Positions 31,033-39,882 of a DNA stretch of 39,882 bases are shown here, in pieces. The notes under the pieces are model-generated. The model saw only the letters and a list, made by a program, of their open reading frames with translations. It searched no databases and was not told where the DNA came from. The stretch spans positions 1-39,882 of the forward strand of contig CADCUB010000071.1 of NCBI GenBank assembly GCA_902805775.1. The letters are read 5' to 3'. The position numbers and the translations under genes were made by a program. Position 1 is the first letter of the stretch, and every line of letters starts with the position of its first letter. Origin of the DNA: an uncultured Frankineae bacterium (lineage in GTDB: Bacteria > Actinomycetota > Actinomycetes > Mycobacteriales > SCTD01).

Positions 31033-32816
31033 CGGCCGACCGCGTAGCCCTGCATGCCGCGCGGGTTGGCCGCTCCCCGCAGGAACCCGGTGGCGGCGTC
31101 CCTGCCCACCGCCGACAGCCGGCCCTGCGTCCAGTCGCCGCCGACCTGCACGTCGTGGCCCCGAGCGCGCAACCCCTCGACGACCTCGCGCGGGAGCCGG
31201 CCCTCGACGACCAGCCGGCCGGGCGTGGCCTGCCGCGGGTAGAACGAGCTCGGGAAGTGCTCGGTGGAGAACATCGGCGCGTCGATCGCGGCCTGCAGGT
31301 CCAGCCCGGTGTGCAGGCAGGTGAGCAGGTAGGCCAGCGACCACTGGTCCTGCTGGTCACCCCCGGGCGTCCCGAAGGCGAGCCACGGCCGGCCGTCGCG
31401 GGTGACCATCGACGGGGTCAGCGTCGTGCGCGGCCGGACCCCGCCGGCCATCGAGGAGGCCAGGCCGGGTTCGAGCCACAGCATCTGTGCCCGCGAGCCG
31501 AGGCAGAAGCCGAGCTCGGGGATGGTCGGCGAGCTCTGCAGCCACCCGCCGCTCGGCGTGGCCGAGACCATCCGGCCGTCCCGGTCGACGACGTCGACGT
31601 GGCAGGTGTCGCCCCGGGTGCTCCCGTCGCCGAGGACCGTCGGCTCCCCGGCGCCGTCGGAGGTGACCGCGGGCCGTGCGCCCCCGGGGCTGGCGCCGGC
31701 GGGAAGCCGGGGCGTGCGGCCGCCGGGGCTGCCCGGCCGCAGGTCGTACGACGCCGTCTCGCTGATCAGGGCGCGGCGCTCCGCGGCGTACTCCGACGAC
31801 AGCAGCGCCTCGACCGGCACGTCCACGTGGTCGGGGTCGCCGTACCACGCCTCCCGGTCGGCGAAGGCGAGCTTGGCCGACTCGACGACCGTGTGCACCC
31901 AGTCGACCGACAGGTGTCCCATGCCGGCAAGGTCGACGCCGGACAGCACCTGCAGCTGCTGCAGCATGACCGGGCCCTGACCCCACGGGCCGGTCTTGTG
32001 CACGGTCACACCGGCGTGGTCCAGCGACAGAGGCGGCTCGACGGTCGGCTCCCACCGCGCGAGGTCGTCGCCGTCGAGCAGACCGCGGTGGCGGCGCCCG
32101 GAGGTGTCCAGCACCTCTGACGTCGTCGCGAACCGCGCGATCGCCTCGGCGACGAAGCCCCGGTAGAAGGCGTCGCGGGCGGCGGCGATCTGCTGCTCGC
32201 GACCGGAGCCCGCCGCCTCGGCCTCCTCCACCACGCGCCGGTAGGTCGCGGCGAGCACCGGGTTGCGCCAGCGCTCGCCGGCGGCGGGCGCGCTGCTGCC
32301 GGCGAGCCAGGTCTGCGCGGAGGTCGGCCACTCGTCGCGGAACATCTGCTCGACCGTGCGGATCGTCGCCGCGGTGCCGGGCAGCACCGGGTAGCCGTCC
32401 TCGGCGTAGGAGATCGCCGGCTCGAGGACGTCGCGCAGCGACCAGGTGCCCTCCCGCTCGAGCAGCAGCGTCCACGCGCCGAAGGCCCCTGGTACGACGG
32501 CGGCCAGCAGGCCGGTGCCGGGGACGAGGTCCAGGCCCAGGCCCAGGTAGTGCTCGAGGCTCGCGGCGCCGGGGGTGGGACCCTGCCCGCAGTAGACGTC
32601 GACCGAGCCGGACGGCGCCGCGAACAGGATCGGCACGTCACCGCCCGGGCCGTTCAGGTGCGGCTCCACGACCTGCAGCACGAAGCCGGTGGCGACCGCC
32701 GCGTCGACCGCGTTGCCGCCGCGCTCGAGCACGGCCATGCCGGTCGCGCTGGCCAGCCAGTGGGTGGAGGCGACCATGCCGTGGGTGCCGATCAGCTCCG
32801 GGCGGGTGGTGAACAC
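31029..32816 (-). CDS. Gamma-glutamyltransferase-family Ntn hydrolase, without signal peptide
   Basis: A 595-residue protein of normal family length. The large-subunit part has ERGGNAVDAAVATGFVLQVVEPHLNGPGGD (31-60). The self-cleavage site and nucleophile is Thr404 in RGDTCHVDVVDRDG, followed by a small-subunit part with GVRPRTTLTPSMVTRDGRPWLAFGTPGGDQQDQW. There is no signal peptide, so it should act in the cytosol, unlike E. coli Ggt. The arginine that holds the gamma-glutamyl carboxylate (DFRE motif) is missing: the region reads VDVYCGQGPTPGAAS. The substrate may therefore differ; oxamate amidohydrolase (HpxW) is one family member with another substrate. GTG start with GAGGAG 7 nt upstream. 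It follows the peptide importer genes and overlaps the TauE/SafE gene. Confidence 0.87.
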   Translation of the reverse strand: MFTTRPELIGTHGMVASTHWLASATGMAVLERGGNAVDAAVATGFVLQVVEPHLNGPGGDVPILFAAPSGSVDVYCGQGPTPGAASLEHYLGLGLDLVPGTGLLAAVVPGAFGAWTLLLEREGTWSLRDVLEPAISYAEDGYPVLPGTAATIRTVEQMFRDEWPTSAQTWLAGSSAPAAGERWRNPVLAATYRRVVEEAEAAGSGREQQIAAARDAFYRGFVAEAIARFATTSEVLDTSGRRHRGLLDGDDLARWEPTVEPPLSLDHAGVTVHKTGPWGQGPVMLQQLQVLSGVDLAGMGHLSVDWVHTVVESAKLAFADREAWYGDPDHVDVPVEALLSSEYAAERRALISETASYDLRPGSPGGRTPRLPAGASPGGARPAVTSDGAGEPTVLGDGSTRGDTCHVDVVDRDGRMVSATPSGGWLQSSPTIPELGFCLGSRAQMLWLEPGLASSMAGGVRPRTTLTPSMVTRDGRPWLAFGTPGGDQQDQWSLAYLLTCLHTGLDLQAAIDAPMFSTEHFPSSFYPRQATPGRLVVEGRLPREVVEGLRARGHDVQVGGDWTQGRLSAVGRDAATGFLRGAANPRGMQGYAVGR

Positions 32817-32885
32817 GTGCGGACTCCTCGCCCGTCGGGGTGCGGCGGCAGGTCCGCCAGGGATGGGTGCGTGCAGGGACGGACG

Positions 32886-33964
32886 TCAGGCGGGGCGTCG
32901 GGCTCCGGTCTGCAGCCCCGCGCCCGCCTCGGCGCCCTGCGCGGCTGCGGCGGCTGCGATGTCGGGGGCGCCGGTCTCCCGGTCGACGAGGTGGCAGGCG
33001 ACGAGGTGGTCGGGTTCGGTGACGCCGACCAGCGGCGGCACCTCGACCGTGCAGCGCTCGACGGCGACGGGGCACCGCGTGTGGAACGGGCAGCCCGACG
33101 GCGGGTCGAGCGGGCTCGGGAGGTCGCCGCGCAGGACGACGCGCGTGCGCTCCCGCTGGGCGACGGGGTCGGGCACGGGCGCGGCGGTGAGCAGCGACTG
33201 CGTGTAGGGCATCTGCGGGTCGCGGAAGAGCTTCTCGCGTGACGTCCGCTCCACGATCTTGCCGAGGTACATGACCGCGATCGCGTCGCTGATGTACTCC
33301 ACGACCGACAGGTCGTGGGTGATGAACAGGCAGGAGAAGCCGAGGTCGCGCTGCAGGTCGGTGATCAGGTTGAGGATCGAGGCCTGCACGCTGACGTCGA
33401 GCGCCGACACCGGCTCGTCGGCGATGACCAGGCTCGGCTCGAGGGCCAGGGCCCGGGCCAGGCCGACCCGCTGGCGCTGACCGCCCGACATCTCGTGGGG
33501 GAAGCGGTCACGCAGCTCGGAGCGCAGACCGCACTTCTCGAGCATCTCGTCGACCCGCTCGTCCAGCGCCGCCCCCTTGGCCGTCCCGTGCAGCCGCATC
33601 GGCTCGGCGACGATCTGCCCGATCGTCATGCGGGGGTTGAGCGAGGAGTACGGGTCCTGGAAGACGATGTGCACCTGCCGCCGCAGCGGGCGCATCGCCC
33701 GTCGCGAGAGGGACGAGATCTCCGTCCCCAGCAGCTTGATGCTGCCGGACGTCGGCTCGACCAGCCGTGTGACGCAGCGCCCGACCGTCGACTTGCCGCT
33801 GCCGGACTCGCCGACCAGGCCGAGGATCTCGCCGGGCCCGATCGTGAACGAGACCCCGTCGACCGCCCGCACGACGCCCGAGCCGCTGCGGAAGCCCGAG
33901 CCGGTCGAGAAGTGCTTGACGAGGTCGGTCACCTCGAGCACGGGGGCGTCCGTGCGGGGACTGG

Positions 33965-33968
<4 letters not shown>
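32886..33968 (-). CDS. Dipeptide/oligopeptide ABC importer ATPase (DppF-like)
   Basis: A 360-residue ATPase. Walker A GESGSGKST, the Q-loop VHIVFQDPYSSLNPRMTI, signature MSGGQRQRV, Walker B LVIADEPVSALD and ITHDLSVVEYISD are present. The C-terminal oligopeptide-transporter region has the CPFHTRCPVAVERC cysteine motif that binds an Fe-S cluster in related subunits. About 35 Ala/Gly-rich residues follow. The GTG start overlaps the stop of the DppD-like gene as GTGA. It pairs with that ATPase. 69 nt separate it from the gamma-glutamyltransferase-family gene. Confidence 0.93.
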
Positions 33969-34986
<1,018 letters not shown>

Positions 34987-34990
<4 letters not shown>

Positions 34991-35883
34991 CGCTCCGCCT
35001 TGGGGTCCAGGGTGTCGCGCAGCCCGTCACCGACGAGGTTGAACGACAGGGCGGCCAGGGCGATGGCGACCCCCGGCCACACCGCCAGGAGCGGGGCCTG
35101 CGACAGGAAGCCCTGCGCGGCCGAGAGCATCGTCCCCCAGGAGGGGGTCGGCGGCTGGACGCCGAGACCCAGGAACGACAGGACCGACTCGCCGATGATC
35201 GCCTCGGGGATGGTGACCGTCGCCTGCACGAGCAGCGGGCTGATCGCGTTCGGCAGGATGTAGCGGCTCAGGATGCGCGTGTCGCCGGCGCCGTCGGCGA
35301 CGGCTCCGGCGACGTAGTCCTGCTCGCGCAGGCCGAGCACCTCGCCGCGGGTGACGCGGATGAAGCTCGGCAGCGCGCTGATGCCCAGGGCGATGACGAC
35401 GTTGCGCAGGGACGGCCCGAGGATCGCCGCCAGCCCGACCGCGAGGATGAGGAACGGGAAGGCCAGCAGCAGGTCGGTCAGCCGGCTGATCACCAGGTCG
35501 GCCCAGCCCCGGTAGTAGCCGGCGATCAGCCCGAGCGGGACGCCGACGGCCATCGCGAGCAGCGTCGCCATGACACCGGCCTGCATCGAGACGCGGGCGC
35601 CGTACGCGATGCGGGCGAGCGTGTCGCGGCCGAGGTCGTCGGTGCCGAGCGGGTGCGCCGCCGACGGGCCCTGCAGGACCGCGCTGAAGTCGTTGCGCCC
35701 TGGGTCGCCGAACAGCGGGGCCGCCAGGGCCAGCGCCAGGATCAGCACCAGCACGACCAGCCCGAACACCGACAGGCGCCGGCGGAAGAAGCGCTTGACG
35801 AGCCGTCGGCTGCGGCGCTGCCGCGGCGGCGGCACGGCCAGTGCGGGGCCCGGCTGCGACATCGGTGCAGCGGCTGTGGTCAC
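34987..35883 (-). CDS. Dipeptide/oligopeptide ABC importer permease (DppC-like)
   Basis: A 298-residue permease. A polar, basic N-terminus of about 40 residues leads into [22 protein letters not shown], then the [23 protein letters not shown] motif typical of DppC, and five further membrane segments. The coupling loop is [35 protein letters not shown] start overlaps the stop of the DppB-like gene as GTGA. Confidence 0.93.
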
Positions 35884-36836
35884 GAGGCGCCTCCGCTGAC
35901 CCGGATCCGCGGGTTGAGGAAGGAGTAGGTCAGGTCGACGAGCAGGTTCACGAACACGTAGCCGAAGACGGTGACGAGGGCGACGCCCTGGATGACCGGG
36001 TAGTCGCGGGTGAAGACGCCGTCGACGATGAGCTTGCCGAAGCCGGGGATGACGAAGATCTGCTCGGTGATGACGGCGCCGGAGATGAGCGCCCCGAGCT
36101 GCAGGCCCAGCACCGTCACGACGGTGACGAGGCTGTTGCGCAGGGCGTGCACGAGCACGACCGAGCGCTCGGACAGTCCCTTCGACCGCGCGGTGCGGAC
36201 GTAGTCGGCCGACATCGTCTCGAGCATCGCGGAGCGCATCTGCCGCATGAGCACCGCCGACAGGCCCGTCCCCAGCACGATCGCGGGCAGCAGCATGCGC
36301 TGCAGGTTGCCCAGCGGGTCCTCGAGGAACGGGACGTAGCCCGAGGCGGGCAGCAGCCCCCACTGCACCGACACCAGCAGGATCAGCACGAGCCCGAGCC
36401 AGAAGTTGGGGATCGACAGGCCGAGCAGCCCGAAGGCGTTGCTGGCGTTGTCGACCCACGAGCCCCGGCGCAGGGCGGCCAGGATGCCGGCGGGTATGCC
36501 GATCAGCAGGCCGACGGCCAGCGACAGCAGGGCCAGCTCGAGCGTGACCGGGAGCCGCTCGAGGATGATGTCGGTGACGTCCAGCCCGGTGCGGGTGGAG
36601 AAGCCGAGATCACCCTGGAGCGAGTTGCCCAGGTAGCGCACGTACTGCACGGGGACGGGGTCGTTCAGCCCGTACTTCTCCCGGATCTGCTCGAGCGCAG
36701 CCGGGTCGCGCTCCTCGCCCGCGAGGGCGAGGGCCGCGTCACCGGGCAGCGCCCGGACCCCGACGAACACCACGATGCTGGCCAGCAGCAGGACGAGCGC
36801 CGACGTCCCGACGCGGCGGAGCAGGTACGACGCCAT
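35880..36836 (-). CDS. Dipeptide/oligopeptide ABC importer permease (DppB-like)
   Basis: A 318-residue permease with six membrane segments. YLLRRVGTSALVLLLASIVVFVGVRALPGDAA is the DppB N-terminus; YVRYLGNSLQGDLGFSTRTGLDVTDIILERLPVTLEL and the coupling loop SADYVRTARSKGLSERSVVLVHALRNSL follow. ATG with GAGGAGGA 4 nt upstream. It starts 28 nt after the binding-protein gene. Confidence 0.94.
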   Translation of the reverse strand: MASYLLRRVGTSALVLLLASIVVFVGVRALPGDAALALAGEERDPAALEQIREKYGLNDPVPVQYVRYLGNSLQGDLGFSTRTGLDVTDIILERLPVTLELALLSLAVGLLIGIPAGILAALRRGSWVDNASNAFGLLGLSIPNFWLGLVLILLVSVQWGLLPASGYVPFLEDPLGNLQRMLLPAIVLGTGLSAVLMRQMRSAMLETMSADYVRTARSKGLSERSVVLVHALRNSLVTVVTVLGLQLGALISGAVITEQIFVIPGFGKLIVDGVFTRDYPVIQGVALVTVFGYVFVNLLVDLTYSFLNPRIRVSGGAS

Positions 36837-36864
36837 GCGGTCCTCCTCCTCGGGCGCAGGGCCG

Positions 36865-38475
36865 CTACTGGGCGAGCCCGGCGGTCTTCAGGCGCGGCAG
36901 GCCGTCGGCGTAGTACTCGACGCCGACGACGTCCGGGCCGGTGGCGAGGTAGTTGACCGGGTGGTAGAGGTAGATGATCGGCCGCAGCTCGGCCTCCTTC
37001 TCCAGCACCTGCGTGTAGAGCGCCGCGCGCTCCTGCTCGTCCTCGACCAGCCGCGCCTCGTCCAGCATCGCGTCGATCTCCGGGTCGGAGGTCCCGCTGA
37101 TGTTCAGCGGGGCGCCGGTGTGGAGGAAGTTGTAGATGTTGCCGTCGGGGTCGATGCGGCCGGACCACCCGACCTGGAAGACCTCGAAGTCGCCGGCGTC
37201 GCTCGCGTCGAGCGCGCTGGCGAACTCCGTGGAGGCCACCTCCACCTCGAAGCCGGCCTCCTTGGCCTGCGACTGGATGACCTGCCCCAGGCGCAGGTTC
37301 TCCGGGCTGGTGCCGATCGTGAGCTTCACCGGCACGGGGGTCGCCTCGCCGGACTCCTCGATGAGCGACTTCGCCTTCTCGACGTCGCGCTCGGTGCACT
37401 CGACGTCCTCGTCGTGGAACGGGCTGGCCGGCGGCAGGGGCGTGCAGCCGGGCACGTTCTTGCCGGCGAAGACCACCTGGTTGATCGTCTCCCGGTCGAG
37501 CGAGAGCTCGAAGGCCTCGCGCAGCTCGGGGGAGCGGCCGAGCGGGGTGTCGACCTCGCCGACCGGCTGGCCGATGCCCTTGACGTTGCCGATGTTGATG
37601 CTGATGCCCTGGTAGCCGAGCGAGTCCTGCCCGATGAGCTTGACGGCCGGGTCCTTCTCGAGCGTCGCGACGTCGGTGGCCGCGATGCGCTCGGCGATCT
37701 GGACGTCGCCGGACTTCACGTTGGCCTGGCGCACGTTGCCGTCGGTGATGACCCGGTAGGTGATGCCGTCGGCCTTGACCTGGTCGGCGTCGTAGTAGTC
37801 CGGCGCCTTCTCCAGGACGATCTCGCTGCCCGCGGTGCGGCTGACGAACGAGAACGGACCCACGCAGACGGGGTCGGTGCCGAACTTGTCGCCGAGCGCC
37901 TGCAGCTGCTTCGGCGACATGACCATGCCGGCGCGGTCGGCGAGCTGGGCGGTGAGGGGGGCGTACGCCTCGGTCAGGCGCAGCACGACCGTGGTCGGGT
38001 CGACCACCTCGACCGACTCCACCGCGGCGAGGTCGCCGGTGCGGGCCGACCCCTCGAGCTCGCGGTGCCGGTCGAGGGAGGTCTTGACGGCGGCGGCGTC
38101 CATCTTCTCGCCGTCGTTGAAGACCGCGTCGTCGCGCAGCGTGATCGTGACGGTCTTGCCCTCGTCGGTGACCTCGGGCAGCTCGGTCGCCAGCTGCGGC
38201 ACGAGCTCGAGCTTCTCGTCGACGTCGTAGAGCTTCTCGCACATGTTGACGAAGACCTCGCGTCCCACGAGCGTGCGCGCGAGCGTCGGGTCGAGGGCGT
38301 CCGGGTCCTCCGCCAGTGCGAGGGTGAGCATGCCGCCGGCCTGGGCCTCGCGGTCGTCGTCGGCGCCGGTGTTGGTCGTGCCGCCGCTCGTGCCGCCACC
38401 ACCTCCGCCCCCGCAGGCGCTGACGAGGGCGACGGACGCGACGACCAGGCAGAGAGCACGCGTCGGACGGGCCAT
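36865..38475 (-). CDS. Peptide-type ABC importer substrate-binding lipoprotein (DppA-like)
   Basis: A 536-residue lipoprotein: signal ALCLVVASVALVSAC with the lipobox VSAC, then a Gly run. The body fits SBP_bac_5: AEDPDALDPTLARTLVGREVFVNMCEKLYDVD near the N-terminus, LREAFELSLDRETINQVVFAGKN in the middle, and QVGWSGRIDPDGNIYNFLHTG later. The ligand is not readable; the downstream gamma-glutamyltransferase-family enzyme and the nearby pxpC suggest a gamma-glutamyl peptide such as glutathione, or a related amide. GGAGG lies 8 nt before the ATG. It opens the importer operon; its 69-nt upstream region holds the TTGCATACAA motif shared with the regulator gene. Confidence 0.92.
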   Translation of the reverse strand: MARPTRALCLVVASVALVSACGGGGGGGTSGGTTNTGADDDREAQAGGMLTLALAEDPDALDPTLARTLVGREVFVNMCEKLYDVDEKLELVPQLATELPEVTDEGKTVTITLRDDAVFNDGEKMDAAAVKTSLDRHRELEGSARTGDLAAVESVEVVDPTTVVLRLTEAYAPLTAQLADRAGMVMSPKQLQALGDKFGTDPVCVGPFSFVSRTAGSEIVLEKAPDYYDADQVKADGITYRVITDGNVRQANVKSGDVQIAERIAATDVATLEKDPAVKLIGQDSLGYQGISINIGNVKGIGQPVGEVDTPLGRSPELREAFELSLDRETINQVVFAGKNVPGCTPLPPASPFHDEDVECTERDVEKAKSLIEESGEATPVPVKLTIGTSPENLRLGQVIQSQAKEAGFEVEVASTEFASALDASDAGDFEVFQVGWSGRIDPDGNIYNFLHTGAPLNISGTSDPEIDAMLDEARLVEDEQERAALYTQVLEKEAELRPIIYLYHPVNYLATGPDVVGVEYYADGLPRLKTAGLAQ

Positions 38476-38521
38476 GGGAGGTCCTCCTCAGGTGGGCAGA
38501 CCTCGACAGTCACACATCCGT

Positions 38522-38534
38522 CGATTGCATACAA
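38522..38534. promoter_or_regulatory. Candidate FadR-type operator upstream of the peptide-importer operon
   Basis: CGATTGCATACAA lies in the 69-nt gap between the regulator gene and the DppA-like gene. It matches a second site at 39307-39319 in 11 of 13 positions, and TTGCATACAA is close to the FadR-subfamily consensus TnGTnnACnA (one mismatch, short spacer). Confidence 0.5.
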
Positions 38535-38544
38535 GACATCCGGG

Positions 38545-39288
38545 TCATCTTCGCGTGAACGCCGCTCCGGCGGACGAGCGGGACGTCAGGGACGGGCCGG
38601 CGGACACGCCCGCGGACGGGCCTGGGGAACGGTCGTGGGCCGGCGCTCCGTCGACGCGCCGGTACGACGCACGGGCGGCGGCCACGTGCGCCCGCGCGAC
38701 TGCCTCGGCGTAGTCCTCGTCGCCGACGGCGATGGCGTGCAGGAGCTCCTCGTGCTCGGTCCAGGAGTGCGGTGCCCGGGTGGCCGCGTTCGTGCGGAAG
38801 ACCCACTGCACGCGCCGCGCCATCGGCGCCACCAGCATCCCCAGGTAGTCGTTGCGACTGAGGTCGACGACCGTCGAGTGGAAGTCGGTGTTGTACGAGG
38901 CCAGCAGGTCGAGGTCGCCGACGTCGGTGGCCTGGCGCGCGAGCGCGAGCACGGCGCCCAGCCGCTCCACCCCCGCCGCGTCCGCGTGCCGGGCCGCCAG
39001 TCGCGCGGCCAGGGGCTCGAGCGCCCCGCGCACGTCGAACAGGTCCTCGGCCTCCTCCGCGGTGACCTGGGCGACGACGGCGCCCCGCCGGGGCAGGAGG
39101 TCGACGAACCCCTCGCCGGCGAGGGCCTGCAGCGCCTCCCGGACCGGGTTGCGCGAGACGCCGAGGCGCTCGGCCAGGCGGTCCTCGACGATGCGCGTGC
39201 CGGGCGCCAGCTCGCCGGTGATGACCAGTCGCCGCACCTCGTCGCGGACCATGGAGCGCAGCGGCTGATGTGCTCGCCCGATGGTCAC
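38545..39288 (-). CDS. GntR-family regulator, FadR (FCD) subfamily
   Basis: A 247-residue repressor-type protein. The winged helix spans about residues 10-75 (VRDEVRRLVITGELAPGTRIVEDRLAERLGVSRNPVREALQALAGEGFVDLLPRRGAVV). The FCD effector domain follows to about 205, with candidate metal ligands in NTDFHSTVV, WTEHEELLHAI and VARAHVAAA; such domains bind small organic acids. The last 35 residues are a Ser/Pro/Arg-rich tail. A GTG start with GGAG 8 nt upstream is chosen over an ATG nine codons earlier, which overlaps the shared TGCATAC motif. It lies between pxpC and the importer operon and probably controls both. Confidence 0.88.
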   Translation of the reverse strand: MTIGRAHQPLRSMVRDEVRRLVITGELAPGTRIVEDRLAERLGVSRNPVREALQALAGEGFVDLLPRRGAVVAQVTAEEAEDLFDVRGALEPLAARLAARHADAAGVERLGAVLALARQATDVGDLDLLASYNTDFHSTVVDLSRNDYLGMLVAPMARRVQWVFRTNAATRAPHSWTEHEELLHAIAVGDEDYAEAVARAHVAAARASYRRVDGAPAHDRSPGPSAGVSAGPSLTSRSSAGAAFTRR

Positions 39289-39306
39289 GACACCGTCTCC
39301 GATCGC

Positions 39307-39319
39307 CGACTGCATACGA
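39307..39319. promoter_or_regulatory. Candidate FadR-type operator upstream of the regulator gene
   Basis: CGACTGCATACGA, 11 of 13 identical to the site before the peptide-importer operon, lies 19 nt upstream of the chosen GntR start and 6 nt from the pxpC stop. It would suit autoregulation. Confidence 0.45.
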
Positions 39320-39324
39320 TCGTG

Positions 39325-39882
39325 TCACGTCGCCCGCAGACGCACCTGCTGGCCAGGACGCAGCTGGGCGGCCAGGTCGACGTCGTCGTCGCGCACGTAG
39401 GCCACGACCGGGTAGCCGCCCGTGACCGGCGCGTCGCTCAGGAGCAGGACCGGCCGTCCGGACGGCGGCACCTGCAAGCCGCCCCTGACCATGCCCTCGC
39501 TGGGCAGCTCGCCGGTGCGCGAGCGCGCCAGCTCCGGCCCGTCGAACCGCAGCCCGGTGCGGTCGCTCTCGCTGGTCACGCGGTAGGCCGACGTCGTGAG
39601 CGTCGACCAGGCCGTCGGCGCGAACCAGTCGCGTCGCGGCCCGGGCAGCACCCGCAGACCGACCTCGCCGCCGGCGGGGTCGGCCACCGGAGCGACGTCG
39701 ACGCCCGGCAGCTCGCCGGTCGCCCGGCCGACGGGCAGGACCTCGCCGGCGACGACCGGCGCCGGGCCGATCCCGGCGAGCAGGTCGGTGGAGCGGGAGC
39801 CCAGCACCGGCGGCACGGCCAGGCCGCCGCGGACCGCGAGGCAGGTGCGCAGCCCGGTCGCCGGCGGCTCGAGCCGCAGCGT
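39325..39882 (-). CDS. pxpC: 5-oxoprolinase subunit C (PxpC/KipA family), 3' part
   Basis: The gene runs in from the right edge, so its start is outside; 185 residues are visible of about 280. The protein shows the PxpC (carboxyltransferase domain subdomain C/D, formerly KipA/YbgK) signature: LRLEPPATGLRTCLAVRGGLAVPPVLGSRSTDLLAG, an RVLPGPRRDWFAP segment, YRVTSESDRTGLRFDGPEL, SEGMVRGGLQVPPSGRPVLLLSDAPVTGGYPVVAYV. With PxpA and PxpB it hydrolyses 5-oxoproline to glutamate using ATP. PxpB is usually the gene just before and is expected beyond the window. 5-Oxoproline arises from gamma-glutamyl compounds, which ties it to the importer and the gamma-glutamyltransferase-family gene. Stop lies 36 nt before the GntR start. 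Confidence 0.88.
   Translation of the reverse strand, partial: TLRLEPPATGLRTCLAVRGGLAVPPVLGSRSTDLLAGIGPAPVVAGEVLPVGRATGELPGVDVAPVADPAGGEVGLRVLPGPRRDWFAPTAWSTLTTSAYRVTSESDRTGLRFDGPELARSRTGELPSEGMVRGGLQVPPSGRPVLLLSDAPVTGGYPVVAYVRDDDVDLAAQLRPGQQVRLRAT

Overview
The window is very GC-rich, with strong G/C preference at third codon positions, many GTG starts and frequent 4-nt stop/start overlaps. It carries families typical of Actinobacteria (a DUF222-HNH endonuclease, a PucR regulator with a GAF domain, DUF427, DUF1684, DUF1028). A chromosomal segment of a high-GC actinomycete is the best reading. A relative of Geodermatophilaceae or a similar soil group is a guess. I see no rRNA, tRNA, CRISPR array, insertion sequence or phage gene.

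Left part (1-9,122): the end of a DUF427 gene; a minus-strand set for an osmoprotectant-type (OpuC/ProVWX-like) ABC importer of two permeases, a lipoprotein and an ATPase with CBS domains, split by an opposite-strand DUF1684 gene. The ATPase gene runs by GTGA overlaps into a dethiobiotin-synthase-like gene lacking its catalytic lysines and a class III CoA-transferase/racemase. Then follow an uncharacterised 299-residue protein and a membrane protein coupled to a YtrA-type GntR regulator.

Middle part (9,123-17,047): a uridine-kinase-like P-loop protein, a DUF1028 Ntn-hydrolase-like protein, a small DUF6578-like protein, a DUF222-HNH endonuclease, a 91-residue hypothetical, and a full-length pyruvate carboxylase.

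Main catabolic cluster (17,352-26,862, plus strand): PucR/GAF regulator, 3-oxoacid CoA-transferase A and B, 3-hydroxybutyrate dehydrogenase, then a five-gene Liv-type ABC importer (ATPase, ATPase, permease, permease, lipoprotein) ending at a strong hairpin. The enzymes would take 3-hydroxybutyrate to acetoacetate to acetoacetyl-CoA, so the importer may bring in such an acid instead of an amino acid (inference).

Right part (26,984-39,882): a secreted metallophosphoesterase, a NarL-type two-component system, and a long minus-strand set read from the right edge: the end of pxpC (5-oxoprolinase subunit C), a FadR-type GntR regulator, a complete dipeptide ABC importer, a gamma-glutamyltransferase-family protein without signal peptide, and a TauE/SafE exporter. 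This looks like uptake and intracellular hydrolysis of a gamma-glutamyl-like peptide or amide. A 13-nt motif shared by the two promoter regions of this cluster is a candidate FadR-type operator.

Five genes have a TAnnnT box 6-8 nt before the start codon, the pattern of leaderless transcripts. Several convergent or inter-operon gaps hold inverted repeats, some nested. No single gene family here is new; the points of interest are the unusual combinations, the degraded active sites and the structured intergenic sequences.
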